A stretch of DNA of 64,000 nt from Fluviicola chungangensis (GCF_007558725.1 NZ_VLPL01000001.1:63984-127983); one strand, 5' to 3'; shown: positions 40,976-50,759, counted from the first letter of the stretch. A program made the numbers and translations. The notes: a model not told the origin generated them from the sequence alone.

Positions 40976-42304
40976 ATGATTGCTGCGATTATTTTTAGTG
41001 TATTACTGATTGTCGGATTCGGATGGTTCGGAGTGAACATCTTAAAAATTCGTTCCAACATTTTAATGGGGAGAGACACTGACCGGAAAGACAAACCGGG
41101 CGAGCGTTGGAAAACAATGGCTTTGGTGGCACTTGGCCAAAAGAAAATGTTTAAAAGACCCATTCCTGCAATTCTGCATTTGGGAATTTACGTGGCGTTT
41201 GTGATCACCCAGGTAGAACTGATCGAGATTATTTACGATGGAATATCCGGTTCTCACCGTGCATTCATGGCTTCGCTGGGAGGTTTTTATACGCTTGTCA
41301 TTTCCATTATCGAAGTACTTTCCGTTGCAGCGCTCATTGCAACTATTGCTTTCCTTTCACGAAGAAATATTTTGAAACTGGCTCGTTTCCAAAAACCGGA
41401 AATGAAAGGTTTTCCAACTTTTGATGCAAACCTGATCCTGGTAATGGAGCTAATTTTGGTTTGCTGTATTTTCACGATGAATGGGGCGGATGAGGCTTTG
41501 TATTTGAGAGGAGCATCACACGCGGCTCATGAAGCAGGTACTTTTGGCTTTGCTATTTCTTCCTGGGTCGGTCCGCATATTTTTGGCGGAATGAGCACGG
41601 AAACATTGCTTGTTTTGGAAAGGATAGGCTGGTGGGGACACTGGTTCATGGTACTGGCATTCCTGAATTACCTGCCATATTCCAAGCATTTCCATATTTT
41701 ATTGGCATTCCCGAATACCTATTATTCCAACCTGGAGAAAAAAGGAAAGTTCACCAATATGGAAGCAGTTACCAACGAGGTGAAGCTCATGCTGGATCCG
41801 ACGGCAGATCCGTTTGCTGCTCCGGCTCCTGAAGGTGCTCCACAGCGCTTCGGTGCAAAAGACATTACCGATTTGACCTGGAAAAACCTGATGGATTCTT
41901 ATACCTGTACCGAATGCGGACGTTGTACAGCATCGTGTCCGGCAAATATTACAGGCAAGAAATTGTCACCGCGTAAGATCATGATGGATACGCGCGACCG
42001 AATGGTTGAACTGGCTGACGGAAAACGCAAGAACGGAAAAGATTACGAAGACGGAAAATCCTTGCTTTTTGATTACATCTCAGAAGAAGAAGTATGGGCT
42101 TGTACATCCTGCAATGCATGTGTTGAAGCATGTCCGGTAAATATTGATCCGCTGGCGATTATCGTGGATTTGAGAAGATACCTGGTAATGGAAGAATCCA
42201 AAATGCCGACAGAGTTGACAGGGATGTTGACAAATATCGAGAATAACGGAGCTCCATGGCAGTTCTCTCCGGCAGACAGAGGAAACTGGATCCATGAAGA
42301 CTAA
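40976..42304 (+). CDS. Membrane-bound 4Fe-4S oxidoreductase subunit (HdrC/GlpC-like)
   Basis: A 442-residue protein. Several membrane helices occupy residues 1-250 (MIAAIIFSVLLIVGFGWFG, GIYVAFVITQVELIEIIY-like, FYTLVISIIEVLSVAALIATI, LILVMELILVCCIFTM, GHWFMVLAFLNYL). Two ferredoxin clusters follow: CTECGRCTASCPAN and CTSCNACVEACPVN. With the CCG-domain protein 61 bases downstream it forms the two-subunit Fe-S oxidoreductase found in many Flavobacteriia; the donor and acceptor are unknown. Confidence 0.88.
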   Translation: MIAAIIFSVLLIVGFGWFGVNILKIRSNILMGRDTDRKDKPGERWKTMALVALGQKKMFKRPIPAILHLGIYVAFVITQVELIEIIYDGISGSHRAFMASLGGFYTLVISIIEVLSVAALIATIAFLSRRNILKLARFQKPEMKGFPTFDANLILVMELILVCCIFTMNGADEALYLRGASHAAHEAGTFGFAISSWVGPHIFGGMSTETLLVLERIGWWGHWFMVLAFLNYLPYSKHFHILLAFPNTYYSNLEKKGKFTNMEAVTNEVKLMLDPTADPFAAPAPEGAPQRFGAKDITDLTWKNLMDSYTCTECGRCTASCPANITGKKLSPRKIMMDTRDRMVELADGKRKNGKDYEDGKSLLFDYISEEEVWACTSCNACVEACPVNIDPLAIIVDLRRYLVMEESKMPTELTGMLTNIENNGAPWQFSPADRGNWIHED

Positions 42305-42325
42305 TGTTATAGAAGTAATTTCAAC

Positions 42326-42341
42326 ATTTGAACTTTTCAAC
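42326..42341. repeat. 16-bp element shared with 35161-35176
   Basis: Identical to 35161-35176; followed by a second ATTTGAAC, so the local sequence reads as a short near-tandem of TTTGAAC and TTCAAC words. Confidence 0.3.
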
Positions 42342-42365
42342 ATTTGAACAATAATAGAAAAGATT

Positions 42366-43157
42366 ATGAGCACGATACACGTACCGACAATGGCCGAAAT
42401 GATGGCACAGGGACAAACCCCGGATATTTTGTTTTGGGTTGGTTGTTCGGGGAGTTTTGATGACAGGGCTAAAAAGATCACCAAAGCATTGGTTCGCATT
42501 TTGAATGAGTGCAAAGTGAACTTCGCGGTTTTGGGTGCAGAAGAATCCTGTACCGGAGATCCGGCAAAACGTGCAGGAAACGAATTTACCTTCCAAATGC
42601 AAGCCATGATGAACATCCAGGTTTTGAATGGATATGAAATCAAGAAAATCGTAACCGCTTGCCCGCATTGTTTCAATACTTTAAAGAACGAATACCCGGA
42701 ATTGGGAGGAAAATACGAAGTTATTCACCATACGCAACTGATCCAGGAATTAATCAATTCGGGTAAATTGTCTTTGAAAGGTGGTGGTGTATTCAAAGGA
42801 AAGAAAATTACCTTCCACGATCCGTGTTACCTGGGAAGGGCAAACGATGTGTATGAAGCGCCCCGGATTTTGATCGAAAAACTCGATGCGGAACTGGTGG
42901 AAATGAAACGTTGTAAATCCAATGGCTTATGCTGTGGTGCCGGTGGTGCCCAGATGTTCAAAGAAGCTGAAAAAGGCAACAAGGAAGTCAATGTAGAACG
43001 CACGGAAGATGCATTGGAAACACAGGCTTCGATTATTGCTACCGGCTGTCCGTTCTGCAATACCATGATGACGGATGGAGTGAAGAACTTCAATAAAGAA
43101 AATGAGATCCAGGTACTGGACGTGGCAGAGTTGATCGCAAATGCAGCTGAATTATGA
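42366..43157 (+). CDS. CCG-domain Fe-S protein (HdrB/GlcF-like)
   Basis: A 263-residue protein. Two CCG-type cysteine-rich motifs: VTACPHCFNTLKNEYPELGG followed by YLGRANDVYEAPR, and SNGLCCGAGGAQMFKE with the final ATGCPFCNTMM. Such CCG pairs bind a 4Fe-4S cluster in HdrB, GlcF and SdhE-like subunits. It works with the membrane Fe-S protein before it. Overlaps the next gene by 4 bases. Confidence 0.9.
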   Translation: MSTIHVPTMAEMMAQGQTPDILFWVGCSGSFDDRAKKITKALVRILNECKVNFAVLGAEESCTGDPAKRAGNEFTFQMQAMMNIQVLNGYEIKKIVTACPHCFNTLKNEYPELGGKYEVIHHTQLIQELINSGKLSLKGGGVFKGKKITFHDPCYLGRANDVYEAPRILIEKLDAELVEMKRCKSNGLCCGAGGAQMFKEAEKGNKEVNVERTEDALETQASIIATGCPFCNTMMTDGVKNFNKENEIQVLDVAELIANAAEL

Positions 43158-43609
43158 TTCCTTTTGATACCTTGCAAGATCAGGCAAAATTGTGGTCTTA
43201 CCAGTCAGATCGCCTGTTGACGGATACCGAAGTTCAATGGATCCATGAGCAATTGGGACCTTTTCTCGAAGAATGGGCCGCACATGGAACGAAATTGAAA
43301 GCTTACGGAGAAGTCATGAATCACGCACACCTCATTTTGGCAGTGGACGAAAGTGCACACAATGCTTCGGGATGTTCTATCGATACTTCCGTTCGATTTA
43401 TCAAACAATTAGAGAAAGAATTGGGGATTTCATTCTTCAACCGGTTAAAAATGCTCACGTTATCTGATGGTCAGTTCAAGTATGTCGATTATGCCGACTT
43501 GGATCGCTTACCGGAAGAGACCATTGTGTTTAATAACACGGTCAGCAATGTAGGTGAATTCAAGAATTTCTGGAAATCCCCCGTAAAAAAGATCATTTCT
43601 CAACAATAA
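43154..43609 (+). CDS. Conserved Bacteroidota protein (often mislabelled ABC ATPase)
   Basis: A 151-residue soluble protein in the operon after the Fe-S pair. It has a His/Cys-containing stretch HAHLILAVDESAHNASGCSIDTSVRFIKQLEKELGISFFNRLKM and no Walker A, so the frequent database name ABC transporter ATPase cannot describe it. The conserved DxSxHNASGCSID suggests a ligand pocket. Function unknown; its steady linkage to the Fe-S genes is the best clue. Confidence 0.75.
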   Translation: MIPFDTLQDQAKLWSYQSDRLLTDTEVQWIHEQLGPFLEEWAAHGTKLKAYGEVMNHAHLILAVDESAHNASGCSIDTSVRFIKQLEKELGISFFNRLKMLTLSDGQFKYVDYADLDRLPEETIVFNNTVSNVGEFKNFWKSPVKKIISQQ

Positions 43610-43686
43610 CGTTAAAAATTAAATAAGCTGATCCAGGTCAGTTTTCTTCCGGTGCTTTTCTCCAAACTTTGCATGAAATTGCAGTT

Positions 43687-44943
43687 ATGGAATGGAAACG
43701 AAAGTCAGAAACGGAAATCAAACAACGCGTTTTTGGAGCCTTAAAAGGCAACGTGAATTACCGGGATGGTTCTATTTTGGGAATTCCGGGAACCCAACTT
43801 GATTCGAAGGTCTTTTCGGAAGAAATCAGTTTTGTCAGAGAGTCTCCTTATTTGTTTACACTTGTTCAAAATCCGAATCACATTGGTTGTCATACTTTGG
43901 GTGATTCCGAATCTTATTTTGAAGGAACTCAAGGATTGGAGCGGGAAGTAATCCGCATTTGCGCTGAGAATATTTTGTGTGCAGCTCCTCATTCCGTAGA
44001 CGGGTACATTGCATCCGGAGGCACAGAAGCGAATTTACAGGCCATTTGGATTTACCGCAATTATTTCATGTATGAACACGGGGCTTCTTTATCCGAGATT
44101 GCAATTGTTTGCAGTGAAGACAGTCATTACAGCATGCAAAAAGCCGGAAACATGTTCCAGGTCCGGTGCGTTTTATTACCGGTGGAAGAAAAAACACGCA
44201 AGATTGACCGTTTGGCTGCTGAAGAGAAACTTTCCATGTTGAAGCAAGCAGGAGTGAAGTGCCTCATTGTTGTCAGTAATATGATGACGACTATGTTCGG
44301 TTCGATAGATGACGCAGATCTATATGCAGAGTTAATGCAAAATCACGGGTTTGAGTTCAGGATTCATATCGATGCGGCTTACGGCGGGTTTTATGCTCCA
44401 CTGATTGACGAATCAAACACCATTGATTTCCGCCATCCGAATATTCATTCCTTTACAATGGATGCGCACAAACTATTGCAGGCACCTTACGGAACGGGGA
44501 TTTTCCTGATCCGAAAGGGATGGATGAAGTATGCTCAAACAGACGCAGCATCGTATGTTGCCGGAGCCGATTGTACGATTTCGGGAAGCCGTTCGGGAGC
44601 CAATGCAATAGCAATCTGGTTGATTTTTTCAGCTTATGGCAGACATGAATGGTTTGAGAAATGTTCGACTCTTGAACGGAGGGCTTCCTGGTTGGCCAAA
44701 GAGCTGGATAAACGCAAGATCAGTTATTATCGTTCTCCGCTTTCGAACATCATTACCTTGGAGGCATCAGAGGTTCCGGATGACCTGGTAACTCCATTCG
44801 GATTGGTCCCGGATGACCATCATCGTCCTTCCTGGCTGAAAATTGTGGTAATGGAGCATGTTACGATTGAAAAGCTGGAATTCTTTCTGGAAGAACTGGA
44901 TTCGAAGCGTTTTTTGGAAGTATCCGATTTACAACTTATTTGA
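43687..44943 (+). CDS. PLP-dependent decarboxylase (group II)
   Basis: Start at 43687 (MEWKRKSETEIK..., 418 residues); the longer frame adds MHEIAV. PLP-fold motifs: SGGTEANLQAIWIYRNY, HIDAAYGGFYAPL (Asp that binds the pyridine N) and TMDAHKLLQAPYGTG with the Schiff-base Lys. Family members decarboxylate aromatic or acidic amino acids; the substrate here (His, Glu, Tyr or other) is not decided by sequence. Monocistronic. Confidence 0.88.
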   Translation: MEWKRKSETEIKQRVFGALKGNVNYRDGSILGIPGTQLDSKVFSEEISFVRESPYLFTLVQNPNHIGCHTLGDSESYFEGTQGLEREVIRICAENILCAAPHSVDGYIASGGTEANLQAIWIYRNYFMYEHGASLSEIAIVCSEDSHYSMQKAGNMFQVRCVLLPVEEKTRKIDRLAAEEKLSMLKQAGVKCLIVVSNMMTTMFGSIDDADLYAELMQNHGFEFRIHIDAAYGGFYAPLIDESNTIDFRHPNIHSFTMDAHKLLQAPYGTGIFLIRKGWMKYAQTDAASYVAGADCTISGSRSGANAIAIWLIFSAYGRHEWFEKCSTLERRASWLAKELDKRKISYYRSPLSNIITLEASEVPDDLVTPFGLVPDDHHRPSWLKIVVMEHVTIEKLEFFLEELDSKRFLEVSDLQLI

Positions 44944-44969
44944 GTGCTATTTAGATGTGGATAGACGGA

Positions 44970-46028
44970 TTACAGGTTTTTCCGTTTTTCTTTTTCCGCT
45001 TCATCCTGCGCTTTTTTTTCGGCCGCTTCCCGTGCTTCTTTTTTCTTGCTCACATTTAAGCGGATTCCTCCTACAATTCGCAGGTTGTAGTAGGTTTGTT
45101 TATACGAGAAATCATTAAATGCAATCGATTTGTTGTCGAAGTCACTCACAAACATGATAAAATACTTCGGTTTGTTGATCCCGCCAACAATTTTGAAATC
45201 CACACGCGGAGCAAGTCCAAGAAAGCTCCGGGTTGTACCCTCGAATGTGTAAATCTTGGATTGCAGCACCAATCCCAATCCGCCCATGATCCCTATTTGG
45301 AAAATCCGCCACCTGCGTACATAGGCGTAGCCGGGAACGACTCCCACATCAAAAGCCCCGATCACACTTGCGGAAGTTTTGCTTTCTGCGGTGTCCTGTA
45401 ATTCTATCGGGAGAATAGGTTGAGCAGAAGAAATTCCGTAGTAATTTGTGGTATATTTTAAATAGAATGTTCTCACATCCCGGTGATAAGAAGCTGTTTT
45501 CCCTTTGAAAGCCGCCATTTTGAAATCGTTCTTAAAGAATTGCCAGGCATTGATGGAGAAACTGGCAGCATTGATATCTTCCCGGATCAGGTTCGGTTCA
45601 TCCGGACTGATCGTATCGTTCCAACGGTCTGCATTTTTCATGGCATATCCCTGGTACAAATGCCAGTCAACATCAAAGTACATGTTTTTGAAACTGAAGT
45701 CAAAACCCAGGTCATAGTACGTGGTCTTCCCGAATTTATTCTTGGAACGGACAGAATTCGGTAAGGTAATCCCGAATCGCAAAGACATCCATTTGTAGGA
45801 AAAACCAAAACCCAGTACAGGATTAAAGTTATTCCTGAATTTGACGTGTTTGATTTCCTGGGTGAAGGGATAGGAAATGGACATCGGTGCGGTACTCCAT
45901 CCAAAATCCGAATACAGGACCAAGCGATTTTTGTATTTCTGATACGGCAATAAGCTATCCATTTCCTGGCTGTGAGCGCCAATTGCAAATACACTTAAAA
46001 ACGATATGAGAAACCAAATTTTACTCAT
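44970..46028 (-). CDS. DUF4421 outer-membrane protein
   Basis: A 352-residue exported protein (signal MSKIWFLISFLSVFAIGAHS). The beta-rich pattern YSDFGWSTAPMSISYPF, FGFSYKWMSLRFGITLPNSV, GFDFSFKNMYFDVDWHLYQGYAM is that of DUF4421, a Bacteroidota barrel of unknown function. A C-terminal Lys/Glu-rich helix (KKKEAREAAEKKAQDEAEKEKRK) should stay periplasmic. It starts inside the end of the oligopeptidase gene (8-base overlap). Confidence 0.83.
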   Translation of the reverse strand: MSKIWFLISFLSVFAIGAHSQEMDSLLPYQKYKNRLVLYSDFGWSTAPMSISYPFTQEIKHVKFRNNFNPVLGFGFSYKWMSLRFGITLPNSVRSKNKFGKTTYYDLGFDFSFKNMYFDVDWHLYQGYAMKNADRWNDTISPDEPNLIREDINAASFSINAWQFFKNDFKMAAFKGKTASYHRDVRTFYLKYTTNYYGISSAQPILPIELQDTAESKTSASVIGAFDVGVVPGYAYVRRWRIFQIGIMGGLGLVLQSKIYTFEGTTRSFLGLAPRVDFKIVGGINKPKYFIMFVSDFDNKSIAFNDFSYKQTYYNLRIVGGIRLNVSKKKEAREAAEKKAQDEAEKEKRKNL

Positions 46029-48123
46029 TTATACCTTGTATGGAACACAAAAATGCGAATTCTTTTGCAACTTCCAGTCGTTCAGTTGATCTTCCTGAAC
46101 CGCCGCCATGTCCGGCACTCATGGTGCAATCAAACAAGATCGGCGCAGTTCCCGTATGGTTTTTTCTCAGTTTTGCCACCCATTTTAAGGGTTCCCAGTA
46201 TTGGACCTGTGAATCGTGATACCCCGTAGTAATCAACATGGCTGGGTAATTCATTTTCTTCACATGGTCGTAGGGAGAATAGCTCAACATATACCAATAC
46301 GGATTTTCTTCATTCGGGTTTCCCCATTCTTCATATTCGCCTACAGTCAACGGGATGCTTTCGTCCAACATCGTTGTAACCACGTCTACGAACGGAACCT
46401 GTGCAATTACCCCTTTAAACAGGTAAGGAGCCATATTGGTTACAGCTCCCATCAATAAACCGCCGGCACTTCCACCTTGTGCGTAAATGGAATTCGGGTC
46501 GCAATACCCCTTCAGTGCCATCCATTCAGCTGCATTGATGAAATCGGTAAAGGTATTTCGCTTGTGATTTAGTTTTCCGTCCTGGTACCAGTTTTCTCCC
46601 AGGAATTTCCCTCCGCGGATATGGGCAATCGCAAAGACAAAGCCCCTGTCGAGTAAGCTGATGCGGGTTGCTGAAAAAGCTGCGGGAATTGTCACGCCAT
46701 AGCTTCCGTAACCGTAAAGCAGAAGCGGCGCCTTCTTCAAATCAATTCCCTTTTTGTAAACAACAGAGATCGGAATTTGCTGTCCGTCATTTGCTGTGGC
46801 CCAGATCCGTTCGGAAATATAATTTTCTGAACGGAAATTCCGGTCGATCAGTGTTTTCTGGAAGAATAAACGGGTTGTTTTATTTTTTACGTCGTATTTA
46901 TAAATGGAACTCGGGTTGGTCAATGATGTGTAGTGGTAATTCACAACCGTCGATTCGTAGTTCTCGTTGAAACTGAAATTCAATTCGTAGACCTCTTCCG
47001 GTAAGGATATGTTTGAAAAGTCCGTTGCATCCAGGTTCCCGACAGAAATTTCTGTTCTTCCCATTTTTCGTGATTGAACAGCCAGAAAATGCTTAAAAAC
47101 TTCCACGTCATCCAGGTAAGTATCTTCGTCGTGGGCAATCAATACCTCACAACGTTCAATAGAAGCAGGAATGGTTTTCGAGAATACCAGTTTCCTGTTC
47201 GGGCTGTTTTTATTGGTCAAAATATAAAATCCCGTTTCATGGTGACTGACCTCATACAAATGGTCTTTTTCTCTTTTCAGGAAACAACGCGCCTTTTCCG
47301 CCGGTTTATCTGCTTCGATCATCCACGTTTCAGAGCTGGTACTGCTGACGGAATGAATCAGGATAAATTGTTTATCCAGCGTTTTAGTGATATACGTATA
47401 AAAACGTTCGTCTTGTTCTTCGAATACCAATTCGTCCTTCGAACCGTCGGTTCCCAATACGTGTTTATAAACCTGGAATTCACGAAGTGTGACCGGATCT
47501 TTTTTGACATAAAAAACCGTTTGATTGTCATTCGCCCAGAGAATACTTCCATCGGTTCCGGGAATTTGTTCTTTCCGAATTTTTCCGCTTTTGTTTTCTC
47601 GAAAGGAGATCGTGTAATTGCGTCGGCCGATCTTGTCCTGGGAAAAAGCGATCAGTTCGTTATTCGGAGAAAGGGAGAAATCTCCTAAGGAATAATATTC
47701 GTGCCCTTCCGCCAATGCATTCTCATCCAAGAATACAGTTTCCTTTTTTCCTTCCATCAGGATCAGTTGCCTGTAATCTTTGTCCTTTAGTTGCCGCCAT
47801 TGAAAGGTTTTTCCCTGGATCTCAAAAGGAGCACTGGTTTCTTCCGGGTTGATCCGTCCGTCGAATTCCTTTAAAAAAGTAGTTACCAACGATTGGTTCC
47901 TGTCAAAAAAAGCATTGGAATAGCTGTTTTCTTCGGCGATGTAATCCAGTACCGGTTTGGAATCGCGTTCGTTCATCCAGAAGTACGGATCAATTCTTAC
48001 GTGATTGTGTTTAATCAGTTCTTTGGGGATTTCCCGGGCAACGGGAGCAAGAAGTTGTATTTGTGAATTCACGATAAATGGAGTAAATGAGATCAATAAG
48101 AATAACCGGATAAAAATCGTCAT
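46021..48123 (-). CDS. Oligopeptidase B-like S9 serine peptidase
   Basis: A 700-residue exported (signal MTIFIRLFLLISFTPFIVNS) prolyl-oligopeptidase-family enzyme. An N-terminal seven-bladed propeller leads to the alpha/beta hydrolase domain: GGSAGGLLMGAVTNM (Ser nucleophile), PFVDVVTTMLDESIPL, DSQVQYWEPLKWVAKL (Asp) and AGHGGGSGR (His). Family members cleave after basic residues in short peptides. It is co-transcribed with the DUF4421 gene. Confidence 0.9.
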   Translation of the reverse strand: MTIFIRLFLLISFTPFIVNSQIQLLAPVAREIPKELIKHNHVRIDPYFWMNERDSKPVLDYIAEENSYSNAFFDRNQSLVTTFLKEFDGRINPEETSAPFEIQGKTFQWRQLKDKDYRQLILMEGKKETVFLDENALAEGHEYYSLGDFSLSPNNELIAFSQDKIGRRNYTISFRENKSGKIRKEQIPGTDGSILWANDNQTVFYVKKDPVTLREFQVYKHVLGTDGSKDELVFEEQDERFYTYITKTLDKQFILIHSVSSTSSETWMIEADKPAEKARCFLKREKDHLYEVSHHETGFYILTNKNSPNRKLVFSKTIPASIERCEVLIAHDEDTYLDDVEVFKHFLAVQSRKMGRTEISVGNLDATDFSNISLPEEVYELNFSFNENYESTVVNYHYTSLTNPSSIYKYDVKNKTTRLFFQKTLIDRNFRSENYISERIWATANDGQQIPISVVYKKGIDLKKAPLLLYGYGSYGVTIPAAFSATRISLLDRGFVFAIAHIRGGKFLGENWYQDGKLNHKRNTFTDFINAAEWMALKGYCDPNSIYAQGGSAGGLLMGAVTNMAPYLFKGVIAQVPFVDVVTTMLDESIPLTVGEYEEWGNPNEENPYWYMLSYSPYDHVKKMNYPAMLITTGYHDSQVQYWEPLKWVAKLRKNHTGTAPILFDCTMSAGHGGGSGRSTERLEVAKEFAFLCSIQGINE

Positions 48124-48178
48124 GCTACAAATTTAAGAGAACTCCTTGAAGAATTGTGGGTCGGTTGCGCTAGTTTAT

Positions 48179-48186
48179 TAACTTTG
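48179..48186 (+). promoter_or_regulatory. -7 element directly before the methyltransferase start
   Basis: TAACTTTG matches TAnnTTTG exactly but ends only 5 bases before the ATG at 48192, which would give a leaderless or nearly leaderless mRNA. Confidence 0.45.
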
Positions 48187-48191
48187 TTTTC

Positions 48192-48965
48192 ATGAAAAAA
48201 GCATATAAATTTCTTCTGAATAAATTACCCAGGCCGCTTTTAATCCGTTTGAGCTATATCTTTAAGTTCTTTGCGCCTGTGATTTACAAGGGAAATAAGG
48301 TTGAATGTCCGGTATGTGAACGAAAATTCAGGAAGTTCCTGTCTTATGGATCGGATGTTGCACACCGGGAGAATGTACTTTGTCCGTATGACCTTACGTT
48401 GGAGCGACATCGGTTGATGTGGCTCTACCTTAAAAGAGAAAGTAATTTTTTTACTGCAGATCAACTAAAGGTGCTTCACATTGCGCCGGAACAATGCTTT
48501 CACAAGAAATTTCAGAAGCAGTCAAATCTGGATTATTTAACCGGAGACCTGGTCTCACCGATTGCAGACCTGCATTTTGATCTGCACCAGATTCCACTGG
48601 AAGACAACCGCTTTGATGTGGTTTTCTGTAATCACGTAATGGAACATGTAGACGACGCGTTACAATGTATGAAAGAACTGCACCGGGTAATGGCTCCCGG
48701 CGCATGGGGAATTATGCAGGTCCCGCAAGACATGAACCGGGAAGAAACCTACGAAGATTGGAGTATCACATCCCCTGAAGAACGCGAAAAACATTTCTGG
48801 CAAAAGGACCATGTTCGCCTGTTTGGAAGGGATTATCCGCAGTGGCTTGAGAAAGCCGGTTTCGAAGTAGAAATAGCGTTTGCGAACCATCCCATTTCAG
48901 ACGAAGAAATCGAGCGTTTCCGGCTGATGAAAAGCGAATTGCTGTATATTGTAAGAAAAAAATAA
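48192..48965 (+). CDS. Class I SAM-dependent methyltransferase
   Basis: A 257-residue protein. An N-terminal region includes CPVCERKFRKFLSYG (possible zinc site). The methyltransferase core shows VLHIAPEQCFHKKF (motif I replaced by HIAPE), LTGDLVSPIADLHFDLHQIPLED, and FDVVFCNHVMEHVDDALQCMKELHRVM, the latter a typical methyltransferase motif with His/Glu. Substrate unknown; related proteins occur near surface-polysaccharide genes. Confidence 0.8.
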   Translation: MKKAYKFLLNKLPRPLLIRLSYIFKFFAPVIYKGNKVECPVCERKFRKFLSYGSDVAHRENVLCPYDLTLERHRLMWLYLKRESNFFTADQLKVLHIAPEQCFHKKFQKQSNLDYLTGDLVSPIADLHFDLHQIPLEDNRFDVVFCNHVMEHVDDALQCMKELHRVMAPGAWGIMQVPQDMNREETYEDWSITSPEEREKHFWQKDHVRLFGRDYPQWLEKAGFEVEIAFANHPISDEEIERFRLMKSELLYIVRKK

Positions 48966-49009
48966 CAGCTTGATTTCTTTTTTCATAGTAACTTAGTAGT
49001 TAAGGTGTT

Positions 49010-49981
49010 ATGAATTTCAATAAAAGCGTGTTTTTTGGTGCTCTACTGATCATTCTTATCGGTTGGAATTGTTCTGGTCCGGAAGAAAAAACAGTGTTTT
49101 CAAAAATTCCTTTTCCCAAAGATAATCCGATCACCGCTGAAAAAATCGCCTTTGGCAAAAGGCTTTTCTTTGATAAACGCTTATCCCGAAATAACGAGAT
49201 GTCTTGTGCAACTTGTCACAGACCTGACAAAGCATTTACAGACGGTTTACCTAAGAGCAAGGGAGTAAACGGCGCCCTTGCCATGCGGAACGCACCGAGT
49301 ATTCTCAATAGTTCGTATTTCAAAAGGTATATGTATGACGGAGAAGTAAAGACCCTGGAAGAACAAGTCCTTGTCCCGATCCAGGATCACCGGGAAATGG
49401 GAAGTTCGATGAAAGAGGTCCTCCGAAAACTTTCCAAAGATTCCCGCTACAGGGAACTTGCGAAATCCATTTTCAACCGGGAACTGGACGCTTACGTTGT
49501 TACGCGTGCAATCAGCACGTATGAGCGATCATTGATTAGCCGGAGCAGCAGGTTCGATCGTTACAGGGCAGGAGAGAAGACAGCGCTTAATGCCAACGAA
49601 CTGGCAGGCTGGAAGTTGTTTTCCGAAAAATTGTACTGCACGAAATGTCATCCCGCACCTGACTTCACGAATTACCGGGTGCTTAGTAACGGACTTTACA
49701 GAGATTACGGAACAGACCAGGGAAGATTCCGGATTAACGGGGAAGAGAAAGAGAAAGGAACCTTTAAAGTTCCGAGTCTGCGTAATGTATCCTTAACTGC
49801 TCCGTACATGCATGATGGGAGTATGAAAACACTAAAAGAAGTGATCCTCCATTATTCAAATGGGGGGGCGGATCATCCGAACAAATCTGCTATAATACAG
49901 CGGTTTTCATTAACTGATTTGGAAATCAATCAGTTGTGTTCTTTTCTCGAGACATTGGTTGATACATCGGGAGTGAATTAG
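49010..49981 (+). CDS. Di-heme cytochrome-c peroxidase (MauG/CcpA-like lipoprotein)
   Basis: A 323-residue lipoprotein (lipobox ends at Cys21). Two c-type heme motifs: CATCH (Cys66, Cys69, His70) and CTKCH (Cys210, Cys213, His214). APYMHDGSMKTLKEVILHYSNGG near residues 268-290 is the conserved segment of this family, with a distal Met. Periplasmic; reduces peroxide or acts in a MauG-like oxidation. Confidence 0.9.
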   Translation: MNFNKSVFFGALLIILIGWNCSGPEEKTVFSKIPFPKDNPITAEKIAFGKRLFFDKRLSRNNEMSCATCHRPDKAFTDGLPKSKGVNGALAMRNAPSILNSSYFKRYMYDGEVKTLEEQVLVPIQDHREMGSSMKEVLRKLSKDSRYRELAKSIFNRELDAYVVTRAISTYERSLISRSSRFDRYRAGEKTALNANELAGWKLFSEKLYCTKCHPAPDFTNYRVLSNGLYRDYGTDQGRFRINGEEKEKGTFKVPSLRNVSLTAPYMHDGSMKTLKEVILHYSNGGADHPNKSAIIQRFSLTDLEINQLCSFLETLVDTSGVN

Positions 49982-50141
49982 GTATAATTCTACTTAATTG
50001 ATAGGATTAATTGTCTTATTCGTCGAAAAACTGTTAAAAAAGCACTCGCATTTTTCATATTTGATAATAAATTGAAAAATATCCCGTTATATTAGTTATA
50101 CCCAAGCAATAAATTATGCAAACCCAAAATCCAAATATACC

Positions 50142-50723
50142 ATGGCAATTAATGTCTATTTCCACCAGTCACCGGAACTTCTCCAGGAGGAGCAAGTATG
50201 GGTGATGCAGGCAAAGGAGGATCCGGCAAGATTCGAACCTTTGTACCGCAAGTATTATGATGCGATACTTCGCTATTTGAAACAACGCATGGAAGACCCG
50301 GAGCAAGCCCACGATGTCGCTTCGCAAGTCTTTATCAAAGCGATCAAAAATTTATCGAAGTATGAAGACCGCGGTGTACCGTTCGGTTCATGGCTTTACA
50401 GAATTGCCAAGAGCGAATTGTACCAGTCCTATCGGGAAATGCAATCGAAGAGAACTGTTTCTATGGAGCATGTTCAGATTCCAATTTTCGATACGTTATT
50501 TTTTGATAACCAAGAGTTTGAGCATAATCGATCCTTGTTATTATCGGCAATGCAAAAATTAAAACAAGAGCAATTAAAATTGATTGAAATGCGGTTTTTT
50601 GAACAATTAAGTTTTAAAGAAATCGGAGAAACAATCGGTATCACAGAGAACAATGCGAAAGTGAAAACTTTCAGGGCATTGGAGAAACTAAGAGAATATT
50701 TCTTAGGCAGATACGCAGCTTAA
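50142..50723 (+). CDS. Sigma-70 family (ECF-type) RNA polymerase sigma factor
   Basis: A 193-residue protein. Region 2: FEPLYRKYYDAILRYLKQRM then PEQAHDVASQVFIKAIKNLS; region 4: LIEMRFFEQLSFKEIGETIG and ITENNAKVKTFRALEKLREYF. Length and lack of regions 1 and 3 mark an ECF-type factor. No anti-sigma factor gene is adjacent, so control may be elsewhere or transcriptional. A terminator at 50731-50759 follows. Confidence 0.9.
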   Translation: MAINVYFHQSPELLQEEQVWVMQAKEDPARFEPLYRKYYDAILRYLKQRMEDPEQAHDVASQVFIKAIKNLSKYEDRGVPFGSWLYRIAKSELYQSYREMQSKRTVSMEHVQIPIFDTLFFDNQEFEHNRSLLLSAMQKLKQEQLKLIEMRFFEQLSFKEIGETIGITENNAKVKTFRALEKLREYFLGRYAA

Positions 50724-50730
50724 AAGCAAA

Positions 50731-50759
50731 GGGCCTTCCGGATGGAAGGTCTTTTTTTT
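50731..50759 (+). terminator. Terminator of the ECF sigma factor gene
   Basis: GGGCCTTCC-GGAT-GGAAGGTC with an 8-T tract. The remainder of the 375-base gap to 51099 is AT-rich with no feature I can support. Confidence 0.75.

Noticed and set aside
43154-43609. ABC transporter ATPase label for the 151-residue protein
   Set aside because: No Walker A, Walker B or signature motif is present and the protein is too short.
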